A stretch of 8,465 bases of DNA, taken from positions 1 to 8,465 of the forward strand of contig JAJZRK010000137.1 of NCBI GenBank assembly GCA_021802745.1, written 5' to 3'. The stretch's first letter is position 1; each line of letters begins with the position of its first letter. A program made the translations under genes and the position numbers. Below, one piece after another: positions 1 through 6,693 of this stretch. The notes below the pieces were generated by a model, which had not been told where the DNA came from, did no database searches, and saw only the letters and a list, made by a program, of their open reading frames with translations. Source of the stretch: a bacterium. Its GTDB lineage: Bacteria; Gemmatimonadota; Gemmatimonadetes; Gemmatimonadales; Gemmatimonadaceae.

Positions 1-185
1 CGCGCGACGATCAGTTCGTCCTCGGCGCATACCGGCGGCACATGAAGGCCATTGGCCATCTTGGCACGCTCGACCAGCTGTTCGGCGTCCCCGTCACCAC
101 GCGCAACTGGAACACGATCACGGCGATCGCGAAGATGCTGGCATCGGGCCCGCGTAACGGTTCCAGCAAACCGCGCGCACGCTAA
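1..185 (+). CDS. C-terminal end of an unidentified protein (5' end outside the window)
   Basis: The frame with codons beginning at position 3 stays open to a TAA at 183-185 and gives about 60 residues, with no start codon needed inside the window. The composition looks like a genuine folded protein end: a mix of Asp, Leu, Tyr, His, Trp and Ile (for example GAYRRHMKAIGHLGTLDQLF followed by GVPVTTRNWNTITAIAKML), then a basic, Ser/Arg-rich tail typical of a disordered C-terminus. The other two frames are closed by stops (TGA in frame 1) or read as Arg/His-rich noise. I do not recognise the family from this fragment. It lies 33 bp upstream of the histidine kinase on the same strand, so the two could be co-transcribed. 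The coding call is fairly secure, the function unknown. Confidence 0.6.
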   Translation, partial: RDDQFVLGAYRRHMKAIGHLGTLDQLFGVPVTTRNWNTITAIAKMLASGPRNGSSKPRAR

Positions 186-212
186 CGCTCGGCGGTCATT
201 CTGCGTAAGTTC

Positions 213-218
213 TATAAA
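213..218 (+). promoter_or_regulatory. Possible -10 element upstream of the histidine kinase
   Basis: TATAAA at 213-218 sits in the only AT-rich patch (about 200-228) of an otherwise very GC-rich region, in the 33-bp gap between the upstream stop codon and the kinase. No convincing -35 hexamer is visible about 17 bp upstream (that stretch reads GC-rich). If it is a -10 box, transcription would begin near 225, downstream of the TTG codon at 219, and translation would have to start at the GTG at 252. This is a single short motif match and remains weak. Confidence 0.25.
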
Positions 219-2798
219 TTGCCCCAAATCTCCCGGACGCGGCAGTCGCACGTGCCCCCTCGCAAGCGCATCCTCTCGCCGAAACTTGCCCTGAGCCTCT
301 TCGCGAAGCTCGGCGCCAGCGTGTTCATCGGCGAGGCGCTCATCATGCAGCTCTTCGTCCGCCTGCCACCCTCGTCGCCGTGGGTCGAGGTGGTGCTGAA
401 CGCGAGCCTGCTGACCGTGGCGCTGCTGCCGGCGGCGTACCTGTTCTTCCTCCGCCCGCTGCTGCGCAACATTCGCGAACGCGAGTCCGCCGAGGAGGCG
501 CGGGGGGCGACGGAGTCGGAACTGCGCGCCGTCCTCGACTCCGCCGCCGACGGCCTGCTGGCGGTGGACGGGCAGGGGCGCGTGCTGCACGCCAACCAGC
601 GCTTCTACGAACTCTGGCGCATCCCGCCGGCGCTCGCCGCCAGCCGTGACGACCGGGCCCTGCTCGACTGCGTGCTCGGACAGCTCGTGGACCCCGCGCA
701 GTTCATTGCACGCGTCGAGGCGCTGTATCACTCGGAGGCGGAGGACTCCGACATCCTCCAGTTCAAGGACGGGCGGACCTTTGAGCGTCACTCGGTCGCG
801 ATGCGGCACGACGGCGAGCGCGTTGGACGCGTCTGGTCGTTCCGCGACGTGACTGCCCGCCAGCGCGCCGACGCCGAGGCAAAGCGCTCCCATGCCATCC
901 TGCAGTCGGTGGCGGACGGCACCACCGACGCCGTGTACGTGAAGGACCTGCGCGGGCACTACGTGATGTGCAACAGCGCCACGTGCGGCTTTGTCGGCAA
1001 GTCGCGCGACGAGGTGCTGGGCCACGACGACACGGCGCTGTTCGGCGCCGACGAGGCGCGGGCGATCATGGTTGCGGACCGCGAGATCCTGCGCGCCGGC
1101 GTCACGCGCACCTATGAGGAGCGCGCCACGTGCGCGGGCAAGTTCCGCACCTTCTCGGCCACCAAGGGGCCGCTGCGCGACGAGCAAGGGCGGGTGGTGG
1201 GGCTCTTCGGGGTCTCGCGGGACATCACCACGCGCCGAAGCGCCGAGGAGGCCCTCAAGGAGCGCAATCGCTTCGTGGAGGCCCTGCTCGAGCACGCCCC
1301 CGTGGGCTTTGCGGTGAATACGATCTCGGACGGGACGCCCGTCTTCGTCAGCAAGAAGTTCGAGCACATCTACGGCGTCGCGGAAGGGAGCATCACGAGT
1401 GTGGATGACTTCTTCGAGCGCGTCTATCGTGACCCGGTGATTCGCGAGCAAATGCGATCGCGCATCATGGCCGACATAATGTCGGGCGACATTCGGCGCA
1501 TGCACTGGGACGACGTGCCGCTTACGCTGTCCAACGGCGAGCGCCGCTATGTCAGCGCGATGAACATTCCGCTCATCGAGCAGGACCTGATGATATCCAC
1601 CGTGCAGGATGTCACGGCGCGCAAGCGCGCCGAGGAGGAGGCGTCGGCGCTGCAGGCGCAGCTGCAGCAATCGCGACGCCTCGAGTCGGTGGGACTGCTT
1701 GCCGGCGGCGTGGCGCACGATTTCAACAACATGCTCGGCGTGATCCTCGCGAGCGCCGAACTGGCGATGGCGCAGGTGGAGCCGGCGGCGCCGCTGTACG
1801 AGGATCTCCACGAGATCTGGAAGGCGGCCGAGCGGTCAGCCGAATTGACCCGCCAACTGCTCACCTTCGCGCGCCAGCAGACCATTCTGCCGCGACGGCT
1901 CGACCTCAACGAGGCCGTCGTCAACTCGCTCGAGATGCTGCAGCGGCTGGTGGGCGAGCACGTCGAGGTGCAGTGGACCGCCGGAGAAACCCTCTGGCCA
2001 GTCACCGTGGATCCGTCGCAGGTGAGCCAGATGCTGGCCAATCTCTGCGTGAACGCCAGCCACGCGATCTCCGGCGTCGGCAACATCAGGATCAGCACGG
2101 AGAACGTGGAGGTGGACGCCGCCTTCGCCGCCCGACATGCCGAGGCCGTGCCCGGCGAGTTCGTGCGGTTGCGCGTGCAGGATTCCGGCAGCGGCATTTC
2201 CCCCGAGGTGCTGCCGCGGATCTTCGAACCGTTCTTCACGACGAAACCCCTGGGCGAGGGGACAGGGCTCGGGCTCGCGTCGGTATATGGTGCGGTGCAG
2301 CAGAACCACGGGTTCATCACCGTGGACAGCAGACCGGGCCAGGGCACGACCTTTTCGATCTACCTGCCGCGCGACGAGCAGGCGGCGGCCGCAGAGGCCG
2401 CGCCGGCGGCGGCGCGGCCGCGCCGCGGCGGCGAGACGGTGCTGGTGGTCGAGGACGAGCCCGCCATCCTGCGGCTCGCGTCGCGCGTGCTGTCGGAGGA
2501 GGGTTACGTCGTGATCGCGGCCCCAGGTCCGCACGAGGCGGCGCAGCTGGCCGCGGATCACGAGGGGGAGATTCACCTGCTCCTGAGTGACGTGGTCATG
2601 CCGCACATGAACGGTCCGGAACTGGCGCACGCGCTGCGGCACGTGCGTCCGGGCATGCGACGGCTCTTCATGTCGGGACACGCCGCCGACCTGCTCATGG
2701 ACCACGGCGTGAATGCCGGCGCCATTCCAATGCTGCAGAAGCCGTTTACGGTGAAGGACCTCGCCCTGCGTGTGCGGGCGGCGCTCGACGACGCCTGA
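219..2798 (+). CDS. Membrane-anchored hybrid sensor histidine kinase (3 PAS, HisKA, HATPase_c, receiver)
   Basis: This 859-residue protein senses a signal, autophosphorylates on His and passes the phosphate to its own Asp. Two membrane helices lie at about 23-47 and 58-78, separated by only about ten periplasmic residues, so sensing is probably within the membrane or cytoplasm. Three PAS domains follow at about 99-213, 225-338 and 348-467, each ending in a D-[VI]-T motif and short helical linker. The HisKA H-box GGVAHDFNNML puts the phospho-acceptor at His500. ATP-binding motifs are Asn612 (N-box), D655-S-G-S-G-I and G679-EGTGLGLA. An Ala/Arg/Pro-rich linker (about 718-740) leads to a receiver with E745/D746, phospho-acceptor Asp791 and Lys841. 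No DNA-binding or enzymatic output follows, so a separate regulator or Hpt protein is expected. The start is uncertain: TTG 219 and GTG 252 are both in frame, with poor ribosome-binding sites. The 252 start would remove 11 residues but no domain. Confidence 0.93.
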   Translation: MPQISRTRQSHVPPRKRILSPKLALSLFAKLGASVFIGEALIMQLFVRLPPSSPWVEVVLNASLLTVALLPAAYLFFLRPLLRNIRERESAEEARGATESELRAVLDSAADGLLAVDGQGRVLHANQRFYELWRIPPALAASRDDRALLDCVLGQLVDPAQFIARVEALYHSEAEDSDILQFKDGRTFERHSVAMRHDGERVGRVWSFRDVTARQRADAEAKRSHAILQSVADGTTDAVYVKDLRGHYVMCNSATCGFVGKSRDEVLGHDDTALFGADEARAIMVADREILRAGVTRTYEERATCAGKFRTFSATKGPLRDEQGRVVGLFGVSRDITTRRSAEEALKERNRFVEALLEHAPVGFAVNTISDGTPVFVSKKFEHIYGVAEGSITSVDDFFERVYRDPVIREQMRSRIMADIMSGDIRRMHWDDVPLTLSNGERRYVSAMNIPLIEQDLMISTVQDVTARKRAEEEASALQAQLQQSRRLESVGLLAGGVAHDFNNMLGVILASAELAMAQVEPAAPLYEDLHEIWKAAERSAELTRQLLTFARQQTILPRRLDLNEAVVNSLEMLQRLVGEHVEVQWTAGETLWPVTVDPSQVSQMLANLCVNASHAISGVGNIRISTENVEVDAAFAARHAEAVPGEFVRLRVQDSGSGISPEVLPRIFEPFFTTKPLGEGTGLGLASVYGAVQQNHGFITVDSRPGQGTTFSIYLPRDEQAAAAEAAPAAARPRRGGETVLVVEDEPAILRLASRVLSEEGYVVIAAPGPHEAAQLAADHEGEIHLLLSDVVMPHMNGPELAHALRHVRPGMRRLFMSGHAADLLMDHGVNAGAIPMLQKPFTVKDLALRVRAALDDA

Positions 2799-2853
2799 AG
2801 CCACGGCGCGTCCGCTCGTCGCTGCGCGCGCTGCGCGGCCTGGCCCTGTCGCC
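2799..2853. other. Convergent intergenic gap between kinase and lipoprotein genes
   Basis: These 55 bp separate the TGA of the kinase from the TGA of the opposing lipoprotein gene. The stretch is almost entirely G+C with alternating GC runs (around 2822-2840) that can fold in several weak ways, but I find no clean long stem and no T-tract on either strand. Some bidirectional termination is expected from the convergent layout, but the sequence does not show a clear terminator. Confidence 0.5.
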
Positions 2854-3561
2854 TCACCGCGCGCCGCACACCACCACCTGCACGGCTCCGGTCGCATCGG
2901 ACGCTGGAGTCGCCGGACCGAGGCGTGCGAGGCAGCTGGTCAGGTCACTCGCGAGTCCGGCGAGTCCCTTGTCGAGGCGGGTCACGAGACCCAGGTAGTC
3001 GCCCACCTTCCAGCCGGCTTCGCGGCGATCGGACTCGCCCCGCGCCACCAGCGTGCCGTCGTGCGCCCGCAGGATCTCCCACGCCGCGAGCACCCGTGCC
3101 TCGCCCTCGGTAGCCGCTGAATCATCCGTCGTGACGCCCTCGAACTGCGAGATGTGCAGCTGGATGAGGTAGTCGTGCGTCGCGCGCACCTGCCACGGCG
3201 CGATATCCACGGCGAACACCGTGGGCTCGGCGCGGAGCGACGCGGCCACGGCGCGCATGATCCCCGCGCTGGGTTCTTCGCCCCACCGGTGGAAGCCGGA
3301 AGTGCGGATGAGCGACCCGCGTCGCACGACGATCGCCGTGGTCGCGAGATACGGCGCCAGATCCAGGCGTCGCAGCCCGACGCTGAACCCCCCGCTGTTG
3401 GCCGCCGGCGCGGCCACCGCCGCCGCCGGCGCTCCGCCGAGCACGAACTCCTGCAATGGCGGCGTCGGGCGGGCCAGCGAAAAGCATCCTGCCACGGTGA
3501 TCACGGCGCCCACGCCGGCCAGGCGCATCGTCCGCGCCGTCGGTCCTGTCATTCGGGTCAT
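2854..3561 (-). CDS. PqiC-like ABC transport auxiliary lipoprotein (ABC_trans_aux family)
   Basis: A 235-residue secreted lipoprotein, probably the outer-membrane or periplasmic partner of the MCE transporter encoded just upstream. The N-terminus has basic residues, a hydrophobic stretch (about 14-24) and a lipobox V23-A-G-C26, so Cys26 would be lipidated. An Ala/Pro-rich stretch (about 44-57) then acts as a flexible tether. The central part carries the family pattern: Y71-L followed by I-V-V-R-R, then F90-H-R-W93-x-E-E-P and a helix, matching the R/Y...RWxEP layout of the PqiC/DUF330 group. Length suits the family (about 200-240). The start ATG overlaps the stop of the MCE gene (ATGA), and a GGGGAG ribosome-binding site lies six bases upstream, inside that gene. 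It is the last gene of the four-gene set. Role in lipid transfer is inferred from family and context. The family assignment rests on motifs and position, not a database search. Confidence 0.83.
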   Translation of the reverse strand: MTRMTGPTARTMRLAGVGAVITVAGCFSLARPTPPLQEFVLGGAPAAAVAAPAANSGGFSVGLRRLDLAPYLATTAIVVRRGSLIRTSGFHRWGEEPSAGIMRAVAASLRAEPTVFAVDIAPWQVRATHDYLIQLHISQFEGVTTDDSAATEGEARVLAAWEILRAHDGTLVARGESDRREAGWKVGDYLGLVTRLDKGLAGLASDLTSCLARLGPATPASDATGAVQVVVCGAR

Positions 3562-4550
3562 GGTTTGCTCCCCGTCGGTTTCTTGCCGCGCAGCAGCATG
3601 TCCGGATTTCGCTCGATCGCATCCATGAGCTGCCGCAGGGCATTGGTTGCCTCATTCAGGTTCACCAGCGCCGACTCCAATCCGAAGCCGAGTCCCGAGT
3701 CGGTGGACAAAAGGCCCTGCGTGGCGTCAATCGTTCGCCGCAGCGACTGCAGCGTGGCGTTCATCTCCCTGGTGGCGCCCTTGAGTTCCGTCGCCATCGG
3801 CTCAATGGCCCCGTTGGCCGTGGCGGCCAGCGTGTCCACCCGCGCCATGGTGCGGCTGAGCTGGGCGGTCATGGCGGGCATCTCCTTCAGCGCCGCGCGG
3901 AGTTCCGGTGCATCCACGAGCCGCTGCACCGACTGCGCCGTCGCGACGACCGCGGTGTTGATCTCCTTCATGTGGATTTCCGCCAGCATGGCGTTGACCT
4001 TGAACAGCACCCGCACCACCTCGGCCACCACACTGCCGGCGCCGGTGCCGAGGGCGGCCATGAGCGACGGCGTGGTGGGAATCTCGGGCCACTTGGTCGC
4101 CCGCGGCTCGAGCTGCGGGGGCTTGGCGTCCTTGCGGTAGTTGAGCTCGATGTAGAGCATGCCCGTCACGATGCTCTCCATCTGCAGCTGCGCGCGCAGC
4201 CCGTCGGCAATCTGCCGGTCGAGCACGTGCGGCCGCGACAGGTCCACGTAGCTGCCGAGCTGCGTGCGGAGGCGCTTGAGGTCTACCTCGTACTCCACCT
4301 GCACCTGGAAGGTCTTGTCGCGCTCGTCAATCTGCACGAGGACCTTGGACACCGTGCCCACGGGGGCGCCCTGGAATTTCACCGGCGCGCCCTCCTCGAG
4401 GCCATTCACGGTCTCCTGAAAGAAGCTCACGAAGGTCGTGCGGTTCGTGAACCACGTGGTGCCCGCGAGCATCGCGGTGCCGACCACGGTAATGATGATC
4501 GCGCCGATCAGGAACGCCCCGATGGCGGTGGGGTTTGCGCGCATGCTCAC
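3558..4550 (-). CDS. mlaD: MCE-domain (MlaD-type) substrate-binding protein of a lipid ABC transporter
   Basis: A 330-residue inner-membrane-anchored periplasmic protein. One N-terminal membrane helix (about 9-30) is followed by a single MCE domain (about 38-138), with the characteristic V-N-G-L-E-E-G-A-P-V-K-F-x-G-x-x-V-G core at about 48-65. The rest (about 165-320) is mostly helical and low in Cys/Trp, consistent with the coiled-coil tail by which MCE rings extend toward the outer membrane. It ends with the family-like N-P-D-M-L-L-R-G-K segment. Family members form homohexamers that carry phospholipids or other hydrophobic molecules and dock on MlaE. The length is well above E. coli MlaD (about 183) because of this tail. 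The GTG start at 4550 overlaps the ATPase stop (GTGA) and has GAAGG six bases upstream; an ATG two codons later (4544) is the alternative. Substrate is not deducible. Confidence 0.9.
   Translation of the reverse strand: MSMRANPTAIGAFLIGAIIITVVGTAMLAGTTWFTNRTTFVSFFQETVNGLEEGAPVKFQGAPVGTVSKVLVQIDERDKTFQVQVEYEVDLKRLRTQLGSYVDLSRPHVLDRQIADGLRAQLQMESIVTGMLYIELNYRKDAKPPQLEPRATKWPEIPTTPSLMAALGTGAGSVVAEVVRVLFKVNAMLAEIHMKEINTAVVATAQSVQRLVDAPELRAALKEMPAMTAQLSRTMARVDTLAATANGAIEPMATELKGATREMNATLQSLRRTIDATQGLLSTDSGLGFGLESALVNLNEATNALRQLMDAIERNPDMLLRGKKPTGSKP
3568..3573 (-). promoter_or_regulatory. Ribosome-binding site of the lipoprotein gene
   Basis: GGGGAG on the minus strand, six bases before the ATG at 3561, lies inside the final codons of the MCE gene. 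It supports choosing the overlapping ATG over the internal Met codons at residues 4 and 12. Confidence 0.65.
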
Positions 4551-5317
4551 GTGGCGCCTTCGCTGCTGCGGGTGAGAAATCGGTGGACCGCGTCGTTCGG
4601 CGGGTGGTCGCGCAGGTCGGCGGGGCTGCCCAGCGCCGTCATCGTCTTCTGCTCGATGTCGAGGAAGAGCGCGCGGTCGGCGATGCGGTAGATGCTCGCG
4701 AGGTCGTGGCTCACGACGACGATGGTGGTGCCGAAGCTCGCCTTGATCTCGAGGATCAGGTCGTCGAGCCGGCTGGCGCTCACCGGGTCGAGGCCCGACG
4801 ACGGCTCGTCGAAGAAGAGCAGCTCCGGATCAAGCGCGATGGCGCGCGCGAGCGCGGCGCGCTTGCGCATGCCGCCGCTGATCGCGGCCGGATAGAAGTG
4901 CCCGAACCCGCGCAGGCCGACGAGCGCGAGCTTGAACTGGACCACCTCGTCAATCGCTCCGGCGCCGAGCGTCGTGAACTCGGTGAGCGGCAGCGCCACG
5001 TTCTCGGCCAGCGTCAGGCCGCTCCAGAGGGCGCCGTTCTGGTAGAGCACGCCCATGCGCCGCAGCACGTCGCGGCGCGCCTCGCTGCCGCTGGCGCCAA
5101 GCGCCATGCCGTCCATGAGGATGGTGCCGTCGGTTGACGCCTTGAGGCCGATCAGGTGCTTGAGCAGGGTGCTCTTGCCGCTGCCGCTGCCGCCCATGAT
5201 CACGAACACTTCGCCGCGCTGCACGGTGAAGGAGAGGTCGTGCATCACGACGAGCGCGTCGTAGCGCATGGTCAGTCCGCGCACGTCAATGGGCGGGGCG
5301 CTCAGGGCGGGCGTCAT
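4547..5317 (-). CDS. mlaF: MlaF-type ABC transporter ATPase
   Basis: A 256-residue cytoplasmic ATPase that would power the MlaE-type permease. All nucleotide-binding motifs are intact: Walker A G42-GSGSGKST (Lys48), Q-loop Gln93 in L-Y-Q-N-G-A-L, signature S147-G-G-M-R-K-R, Walker B L-L-F-F-D170-E171, D-loop S-G-L-D-P, and switch His204 in V-V-V-S-H-D. The Q-loop context and the S-G-G-M-R-K-R signature are typical of the MlaF/Ttg2A group rather than of importers or drug exporters. The open frame continues 45 codons further upstream, but that part lies antiparallel-free inside the permease gene and reads as Arg/His-rich noise, so the ATG at 5317 was chosen. It overlaps the permease stop codon (ATGA). 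No Shine-Dalgarno sequence is visible before it, suggesting re-initiation by ribosomes finishing mlaE. The stop overlaps the GTG of the MCE gene. Confidence 0.93.
   Translation of the reverse strand: MTPALSAPPIDVRGLTMRYDALVVMHDLSFTVQRGEVFVIMGGSGSGKSTLLKHLIGLKASTDGTILMDGMALGASGSEARRDVLRRMGVLYQNGALWSGLTLAENVALPLTEFTTLGAGAIDEVVQFKLALVGLRGFGHFYPAAISGGMRKRAALARAIALDPELLFFDEPSSGLDPVSASRLDDLILEIKASFGTTIVVVSHDLASIYRIADRALFLDIEQKTMTALGSPADLRDHPPNDAVHRFLTRSSEGAT
4557..4561 (-). promoter_or_regulatory. Ribosome-binding site of the MCE gene
   Basis: GAAGG on the minus strand, six bases before the GTG at 4550 and inside the last codons of the ATPase gene. It favours GTG 4550 over the nearby ATG at 4544, where spacing would be 12 bases. 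Confidence 0.6.
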
Positions 5318-6465
5318 ATCAGGAGCAGCGCCGCGAGCCAGTCCACGACGGCGTTGGCGAGGATGATGAGCGTGATGCCGATGACGACGGCGGACGTGGC
5401 GGCGCGGCCCACCGCGCCGGCGTCCGACCCGGCCTGCAGGCCTTTCATGCACCCCGCCATGCCGATGATCGCGCCGAAGATGACCGCCTTGAAGACGCCG
5501 AGCAGGGCGTCGGAGAGCACCACCGCGGTCAGCAGGCCGTTGACGAACTGCGTCGGCGTGAGGTTGAGCAGAGCGACGGCAACGCCCATGCCGCCGGCGA
5601 TGCCGACGGCGGTGGCGTAGATCACGAGGAGCGGCATCATGACGAAGAGGCCGAGCACGCGCGGCAGCACGAGATGGTCCACCGGGGAGATGCCGAGCGT
5701 GGTGAGCGCGTCAATCTCCTCGGTGATCTTCATGCTCCCGAGCTCGGCGGCGAACGCGGCGCCCGTGCGGCCGGTCATGATGATGCCGGTCATCAGCGCG
5801 CCCATTTCGCGCAGCATGCCGAACCCGACCAGGTACGACACGTAGTAGCCCGCCCCAAACCGCTTCAGCACGACGACGCCGAGGAAGGCGATGATGACGC
5901 CGACGAGCAGGGCGATGAGCGTCACGATGGGGAGCGCGCCCGAGCTGTTCTGCTGCACGACCACCCAGAACTCGCGCCAGCGCATGCGCACGCGTCCGCG
6001 CAGCAGGAGGGCGCCGCGCTGCAGCACCTCGCCCGTGAAGGTGACCGCGGCCAGCCAGGTGTCCCACAGCGCGAGCCCGGCACGCCCCACGCGCTCGACG
6101 GGCGGACGCGGCGCGTCCTCGCGGTCCGCGGCCCGCTCGGGCACGGCGTGGGCGAGCGTAAGCAGGCTCGTGATCCGGCCGGGGAGGCCCGTGGCATCGA
6201 GCGTGAGCTGATGCGACTCGCAGTACTCCTGGGCCTGTCGCAGGAAGATCAGGAGGCTGGTGTCCCAGTCACCGAGTGCGGCGGCGTTGATCGTTATCGT
6301 GGGCGCGGGGGGAGCGCCGTCCGGGTTTGCGGAGCGCGCCGACTCGATCACCCGCGAGAAGCTCGGGGCGGGGTGTTCCAGCTGCCACGCGCCCGAGAGC
6401 TCCATCACCAGGGAGTCTCGGTGGCGACGGATCGTCGCGAGCGCCGGCGCCGCAGGCGGCGTCAC
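5314..6465 (-). CDS. mlaE: MlaE-type lipid ABC permease with fused N-terminal STAS domain
   Basis: A 383-residue inner-membrane protein joining two parts. Residues about 10-110 look like a STAS domain: a beta-rich start (S-L-V-M-E-L-S-G-A-W), a segment ending G65-D-W-D-T-S70 followed by a helix L-L-I-F-L-R-Q-A-Q, then L-T-L-D-A-T-G-L and a Leu-rich helix, the layout of MlaB. Residues about 130-383 are the MlaE permease, with about five or six hydrophobic helices and the family core G232-R-T-G-A-A-F-A-A-E-L-G-S-M around 232-245 plus I-T-E-E-I-D-A-L at 247-254. No separate mlaB gene is present, consistent with fusion. The start is uncertain: GTG 6465 gives a normal STAS N-terminus but lacks a good ribosome-binding site; the frame stays open upstream with another GTG at 6525, and the ATG at 6405 would cut into the first STAS strand. 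First gene of the four-gene overlap set. Confidence 0.88.
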   Translation of the reverse strand: MTPPAAPALATIRRHRDSLVMELSGAWQLEHPAPSFSRVIESARSANPDGAPPAPTITINAAALGDWDTSLLIFLRQAQEYCESHQLTLDATGLPGRITSLLTLAHAVPERAADREDAPRPPVERVGRAGLALWDTWLAAVTFTGEVLQRGALLLRGRVRMRWREFWVVVQQNSSGALPIVTLIALLVGVIIAFLGVVVLKRFGAGYYVSYLVGFGMLREMGALMTGIIMTGRTGAAFAAELGSMKITEEIDALTTLGISPVDHLVLPRVLGLFVMMPLLVIYATAVGIAGGMGVAVALLNLTPTQFVNGLLTAVVLSDALLGVFKAVIFGAIIGMAGCMKGLQAGSDAGAVGRAATSAVVIGITLIILANAVVDWLAALLLI

Positions 6466-6693
6466 CGTCGTCGCACCAAGTGTCCTGCCGCATCGGCCAG
6501 CCGAGCCCGTTCCGCGTCCATGCACGCCCCGCTTCGAGCGCCGGGTGGCGGCCCGAGTTGGCGCGACGCACGGCGTTATCGAAGGGTGCTCCTGGACGCG
6601 CGCGAGGGCTATCGCCTGAAAGGAGTACGCCGCATCCGTCCGCGGAGGGAGGCGACGGCGCATTCGATGCGCACCGCCCGGTTCGCGGCGCGC
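6466..6693 (-). other. 228-bp gap between MacB-type permease and STAS-MlaE gene
   Basis: No convincing gene lies here. The mlaE frame is open through to an ATG at 6663, but the translated 66 residues are rich in Arg, Thr, Ala and Pro without hydrophobic pattern, and I read them as non-coding leader. The gap holds a GC-rich hairpin near its upstream end and would be the natural place for a promoter for the mla genes. No clear -35/-10 pair is visible on the minus strand; GATAG and GATAA occur in isolation near 6608-6612 and 6578-6582. All flanking genes share the strand, so read-through from the MacB-type genes is equally possible. Confidence 0.5.
6651..6678 (-). terminator. GC-rich hairpin after the MacB-type permease, possible terminator or attenuator
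   Basis: GCGCAT and ATGCGC (6658-6663 and 6667-6672) form a perfect 6-bp stem around a 3-base loop. The arms continue as GGCGG/CGCC with small bulges, giving about 11 pairs in all. It begins 15 bases past the TAG of the permease gene. There is no U-run after it on the minus strand, so it is not a classical intrinsic terminator, although many high-GC bacteria use such stems. Confidence 0.3.

Noticed and set aside
2379..2435. Dense GGC/GCG repeats that looked like a simple-sequence repeat.
   Set aside because: They encode the Ala/Arg/Pro-rich linker between the kinase ATPase domain and the receiver; the units are imperfect and codon-phased, so this is ordinary linker composition.
2799..2853. 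Possible bidirectional terminator in the convergent gap.
   Set aside because: Only short ambiguous GC stems of four or five pairs can be drawn and no T-tract is present on either strand.
1836..2897. A 353-codon open frame on the minus strand opposite the kinase.
   Set aside because: It overlaps clearly coding HisKA/HATPase/receiver sequence with intact motifs, and its own translation is Arg/His/Gly-rich noise; long antisense frames are expected at this GC content.
3398..3435. A GCC/GGC-rich stretch resembling a repeat or hairpin.
   Set aside because: It encodes the Ala/Pro tether after the lipidated Cys of the lipoprotein, a usual feature of this kind of protein.
5318..5452. A 45-codon upstream extension of the MlaF ATPase frame.
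   Set aside because: It lies wholly inside the end of the permease gene, is Arg/His-rich, and the ATG at 5317 with ATGA overlap gives the normal length and N-terminus for the family.
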